From an uncultured Propionibacteriaceae bacterium (GTDB taxonomy: Bacteria; Actinomycetota; Actinomycetes; Propionibacteriales; Propionibacteriaceae): a stretch of DNA of 8,340 nt. Positions within the stretch are counted from its first letter, which is position 1; the number at the start of each line of letters is the position of its first letter. A program made the translations under genes and the position numbers. The notes under the pieces are model-generated. The model did not search any database, was not told the origin of the DNA, and worked only from the letters and a program-made list of their open reading frames with translations. The stretch covers positions 1 through 8,340 of the forward strand of contig CALKHV010000103.1 of NCBI GenBank assembly GCA_937988865.1, in the 5' to 3' direction. Below are positions 6,217 through 8,340 of the stretch, in pieces.

Positions 6217-6222
6217 ATCCTA
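6217..6222 (-). promoter_or_regulatory. Possible crp -10 element
   Basis: On the minus strand TAGGAT (6222 down to 6217) lies 24 bases upstream of the crp ATG. A start site near 6209 would give a short leader with the GGAAAG ribosome binding site. The Crp-type palindrome is then centred about 52 bases upstream of that start site. No convincing -35 is seen, which would fit a regulator-dependent promoter. Confidence 0.4.
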
Positions 6223-6253
6223 GGGGAGGTCCCGCGCGGATCGGGGCCCGGGG

Positions 6254-6269
6254 TGTGATCTGCGTCACA
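6254..6269. promoter_or_regulatory. Crp/GlxR-type binding site
   Basis: TGTGATCTGCGTCACA is the textbook Crp operator: two perfect TGTGA half-sites separated by six bases. It lies in the 124-base region between the divergent crp and nth genes, so one bound dimer could act on both promoters. The Crp encoded next door has a standard recognition helix (GASRETVNK), which is expected to read this sequence. Binding itself is inferred. Confidence 0.85.
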
Positions 6270-6304
6270 GGGTTCGGTCGGGAGCGCACTTGCCGGGACG
6301 CCTC

Positions 6305-6310
6305 TACGCT
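6305..6310 (+). promoter_or_regulatory. Probable -10 element for nth operon, leaderless start
   Basis: TACGCT ends six bases before the GTG at 6317, so transcription should begin at or beside the start codon. No Shine-Dalgarno lies between them apart from a run of five G. The Crp palindrome is centred about 55 bases upstream of the predicted start. A good -35 is not visible. Confidence 0.5.
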
Positions 6311-6316
6311 GGGGGC

Positions 6317-7018
6317 GTGAGTCCCCGGGAGTCGAGGCGAGCCCTCGTGGTGCGAGCCGCGCAGATGAATGCCCTGCTGGCCGCCACCTACCCCGACGCC
6401 CGCGCCGAACTCGACTTCACCAGCCCCTTCGAACTCCTGGTCGCCACCGTGCTCTCGGCCCAGTCGACCGACCGGCGGGTCAACGCGATCACGCCCGCCC
6501 TCTTCGCCCGGTACCCCGATGCGGCAGCCATGGCCGCCGGTGACCGGGCCGTGATCGAGGAGATCATCCACCCGGTCGGCTTCTTCCGCGCGAAGACGGA
6601 CGCCTTGCTGCGCTTGTCGGCGGCGCTCGTCGAGGACTTCGCGGGGGAGGTGCCGGCGTCCCTCGAATTGTTGGTCACGTTGCCCGGCGTCGGACGCAAG
6701 ACCGCGAACGTGGTGCTCGGCAACGCCCTGGGCGTCCCCGGCATCACCCCGGACACCCACTTCATGCGCGTCACGCGACGGATGGGGTGGACGACCGCCA
6801 CGAAGCCGGACGCCATCGAGGCCGATGTCGGTTCACTCTTCCCGTCGACCGAGTGGACGCAGGTGTCGCACCACGTGATCTGGCACGGCAGGCGCCGGTG
6901 CCATGCCCGGCGTCCGGCCTGTGGGGCGTGTCCCGTTGCCTCCCTCTGCCCGTCGTTCGGCGAGGGTGAGACCGATCCGGTGAAGGCTGGAACACTGGTG
7001 CGCGAGCCGAGGGGTTGA
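6317..7018 (+). CDS. nth: Endonuclease III (DNA glycosylase/AP lyase)
   Basis: A 233-residue member of the HhH-GPD base-excision repair family. Visible are LSAQSTDRRVN (46-56), the helix-hairpin-helix LPGVGRKTANVVLGNA (122-137) with catalytic Lys128, and Asp146 in TPDTHFMRV. The [4Fe-4S] ligands Cys195, Cys202, Cys205 and Cys211 have the exact C-X6-C-X2-C-X5-C spacing. It should remove oxidised pyrimidines and cut the abasic strand by beta-elimination. GTG at 6317 is chosen over a TTG at 6290 because a -10 hexamer lies between the two, placing transcription start at the GTG, and because the family N-terminus fits. The stop is one base before the next start codon, so it leads an operon with the thioredoxin-like and nudix genes. 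From memory, the same order occurs in M. tuberculosis (Rv3674c-Rv3672c). Confidence 0.96.
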   Translation: MSPRESRRALVVRAAQMNALLAATYPDARAELDFTSPFELLVATVLSAQSTDRRVNAITPALFARYPDAAAMAAGDRAVIEEIIHPVGFFRAKTDALLRLSAALVEDFAGEVPASLELLVTLPGVGRKTANVVLGNALGVPGITPDTHFMRVTRRMGWTTATKPDAIEADVGSLFPSTEWTQVSHHVIWHGRRRCHARRPACGACPVASLCPSFGEGETDPVKAGTLVREPRG

Positions 7019-7019
7019 G

Positions 7020-7616
7020 ATGAGACGTGGTGTGATCGTGGCGGCGCTGCTGGCGCTGGCGTTGGCAGGGTGCAGCGAGGGTGAGGCGACGCTCAAGCCG
7101 CAGGTGACGGCGGACGCGTCCGTGGTGGGTGCCCGGCAGGCAGCAGGCATCGCGGAGTGCCCGGTGTCGGGGACCGTCGAGTCGGTCGGGAACGGACTTC
7201 CCGACCTCACGCTCCAGTGCCTGGGCGGCGACTCCCTGGTCAATCTGGCTGGGCTGGCCAAGGGACGTCCGATGCTCGTCAACGTCTGGGCCCAGTGGTG
7301 CGGGCCGTGCCGCGAAGAGGCCCCGCACCTCGCGGCGCTGCACGCGGCCGTCGGCGACGACGTCGACTTCCTGGGCATCGACGCGGCCGACCCTGAACCG
7401 CTCGCGGCCGTGGAGTTCGCCCGGGTCTCGGGCTGGGCGTGGCCCCAACTGGCCGATCCGGAGAAGATCTCGGGCCCGCCCCTGGGCATCCAGGGCATCC
7501 CCCAGACCCTCTTCGTGGACGCCACGGGCGTCGTCGTGTACCGGCAGGCCGGAGGGTTCGAGTCCACCGAACAGGCACTGGACCTCGTCGAGAAGTACCT
7601 CGGGGTGACGGCGTGA
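7020..7616 (+). CDS. TlpA-like thioredoxin-fold lipoprotein
   Basis: A 198-residue exported redox protein. Residues 1-18 form a lipoprotein signal (basic MRR, hydrophobic core, lipobox LALAGC) with Cys18 as the lipidation site. The thioredoxin fold follows: strand PMLVNVWAQ, active site Trp93-Cys94-Gly-Pro-Cys97, and the cis-proline loop GIPQTLFVD (159-167, Pro161). Two further cysteines, Cys47 and Cys67, lie before the active site and could form a structural disulfide. It would act outside the membrane as a thiol-disulfide reductase or oxidase, for example in cytochrome c maturation or oxidative protein folding; the partner is unknown. The ATG is supported by GAGGGG five bases upstream and lies one base after the nth stop. 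Its stop overlaps the nudix GTG (GTGA). It corresponds to Rv3673c by order and motifs. Confidence 0.92.
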   Translation: MRRGVIVAALLALALAGCSEGEATLKPQVTADASVVGARQAAGIAECPVSGTVESVGNGLPDLTLQCLGGDSLVNLAGLAKGRPMLVNVWAQWCGPCREEAPHLAALHAAVGDDVDFLGIDAADPEPLAAVEFARVSGWAWPQLADPEKISGPPLGIQGIPQTLFVDATGVVVYRQAGGFESTEQALDLVEKYLGVTA

Positions 7617-8257
7617 GCCTCGACGCCCTCGTCGCGGGGCTCTCCGCCCCGGAGAGTGCGTTCGCCTGGTCGCATCGGCGTCCGGGGCTGGGTGGACGCC
7701 GGGCCGGCGTCCTCGCCCTGTTCTCGGACCTCGCCGAACCCGACCTCGTCGTGATCGAACGTGCGTCCGGGTTGCGCAAGCATGCCGGCCAGATGGCCTT
7801 CCCGGGCGGGGGCATGGACCCGGGGGACGCGGACGAGGTGGCCGCAGCGCTGCGCGAGACGCACGAGGAGATCGGCCTGGCGCCCGACCAGGTGCGCGTC
7901 CTCGGACAGTTGCCGGGGGCCAACGTGCCGGTGTCGCAGTTCGACGTCGTCCCGGTCGTGGGCTCGTGGTCGGGCGAGGCGCCCATCTCGGCGGTCGATC
8001 CCGGTGAGGTGGCGGACGTCCATCGCCTCCTGGTGAGTGACCTCGCCGACCCCTCGCACCGGGTGAGCTATCTGCACCCGCGGGGTCTGTCGGGTCCGGC
8101 TTTCGTGTTCGGGGACGTCTTCATCTGGGGTTTCACCGGTCACCTCGTCGACTGCCTGCTCGACCTCGGAGGGTGGGCGCAACCGTGGGACGCGTCCCAT
8201 CGGGTGCCGGTGCCGACCCGATTCCTCAGGGACGGCCAGGTACCGGGCCAGATCTGA
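7613..8257 (+). CDS. Nudix hydrolase, CoA pyrophosphatase type (NudL-like)
   Basis: A 214-residue Nudix enzyme. The UPF0035 signature for coenzyme A pyrophosphatases is clear: RASGLRKHAGQMAFPGG (50-66), running into the Nudix box G67-x5-A73-x7-R81-E82-x2-E85-E86-x-G88. The metal-binding Glu85/Glu86 and Arg81-Glu82 are intact; the first glutamate of the general Nudix signature is Ala73, as in E. coli NudL, so it is a family trait and not a defect. Relatives split CoA or its derivatives to 3',5'-ADP and 4'-phosphopantetheine. The substrate is inferred from the signature. GTG at 7613 overlaps the stop of the upstream gene. The protein is cytoplasmic by sequence. It is the last gene of the nth operon; a hairpin covers its stop codon. 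Confidence 0.92.
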   Translation: MSLDALVAGLSAPESAFAWSHRRPGLGGRRAGVLALFSDLAEPDLVVIERASGLRKHAGQMAFPGGGMDPGDADEVAAALRETHEEIGLAPDQVRVLGQLPGANVPVSQFDVVPVVGSWSGEAPISAVDPGEVADVHRLLVSDLADPSHRVSYLHPRGLSGPAFVFGDVFIWGFTGHLVDCLLDLGGWAQPWDASHRVPVPTRFLRDGQVPGQI

Positions 8258-8274
8258 TCGTCACCGATCGGATC
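8251..8274. terminator. Hairpin over the nudix stop codon, putative bidirectional terminator
   Basis: GATCTGATCG (8251-8260) and CGATCGGATC (8265-8274) form a ten-pair stem with one G-T pair around a TCAC loop. The nudix TGA (8255-8257) lies inside the stem. No T-run follows on the plus strand. Because a minus-strand gene probably ends at 8302, the hairpin is between convergent genes and could serve both. GATCGTCAC also appears twice as a direct repeat (8256-8264 and 8271-8279). Confidence 0.5.
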
Positions 8275-8301
8275 GTCACAATCAACACGGGACGCCGGAC
8301 G

Positions 8302-8340
8302 TCAGCGCTCGTCGGGCAACCACTTCTTGGTGGACGCGAG
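8302..8340 (-). CDS. 3' end of a convergent gene (partial, unidentified)
   Basis: On the minus strand the last 36 bases encode LASTKKWLPDER followed by TGA (8304 down to 8302). The composition (Lys-Lys-Trp, acidic-basic end) looks like a protein C-terminus. No start codon with a ribosome binding site is present on the plus strand after the nudix gene, so a convergent neighbour is the simplest reading. Twelve residues are too few to name a family. In M. tuberculosis the next gene would be the serine protease marP in the same direction as nudix, so the order appears to differ here. Confidence 0.35.
   Translation of the reverse strand, partial: LASTKKWLPDER

Noticed and set aside
6833..8200. 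Long minus-strand frame of about 455 codons opposite the nth-tlpA-nudix genes
   Set aside because: It is antisense to three well-supported genes with family motifs, and its composition is typical of a shadow frame.

Overview
The window comes from a high-GC Gram-positive bacterium of the Actinomycetota. Three things point there: a WhiB-family iron-sulfur regulator (a family restricted to actinobacteria and their phages), strong GC bias at third codon positions, and a gene order that, from memory, follows the Mycobacterium tuberculosis stretch Rv3671c to Rv3683 (nudix, tlpA-like, nth, crp, ridA, DUF4177, whiB4, ponA2, metallophosphoesterase, then a proline tRNA) with the same relative orientations. 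The genus cannot be fixed from this sequence alone; a member of the Propionibacteriaceae or a relative is a guess.

Layout. Positions 1-368 hold no convincing gene, only short inverted and direct repeats and a hairpin behind the tRNA. A minus-strand tRNA-Pro(CGG) with encoded CCA lies at 369-445. Then comes a non-coding stretch with a strict 51-bp tandem repeat array (585 to about 905). Positions 939-4258 (minus) carry a two-gene operon: a bifunctional class A penicillin-binding protein with a PASTA domain, and a membrane-anchored metallophosphoesterase translated by a TGATG overlap. The whiB4/wblA-type gene (4400-4774) is divergent from it and has a recognisable sigma-70-type promoter. Next is a small plus-strand unit: a 53-residue DUF4177 gene whose stop overlaps the GTG start of a RidA-family gene (GTGA). 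It converges on the minus-strand crp gene (5461-6192). crp is divergent from the three-gene unit nth, tlpA-like lipoprotein and nudix CoA pyrophosphatase (6317-8257). The crp/nth intergenic region contains a perfect CRP-type palindrome, TGTGA-N6-TCACA. A hairpin covers the nudix stop codon, and the last 39 bases look like the 3' end of a convergent minus-strand gene.

How the genes fit together. The locus combines cell-wall synthesis (PonA2), a redox-sensing regulator (WhiB4), metabolite damage repair (RidA), a cyclic-nucleotide regulator (Crp), base-excision repair (Nth), an exported thioredoxin-like protein and nucleotide/CoA housekeeping (Nudix). Most of this is conserved core genome. I do not see a new defence or mobile system. 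The points most worth a second look are the 51-bp array, the Crp site beside crp, the enlarged loop in the Crp sensor domain, the start codons placed as if transcripts were leaderless, and the genes missing relative to the mycobacterial locus.
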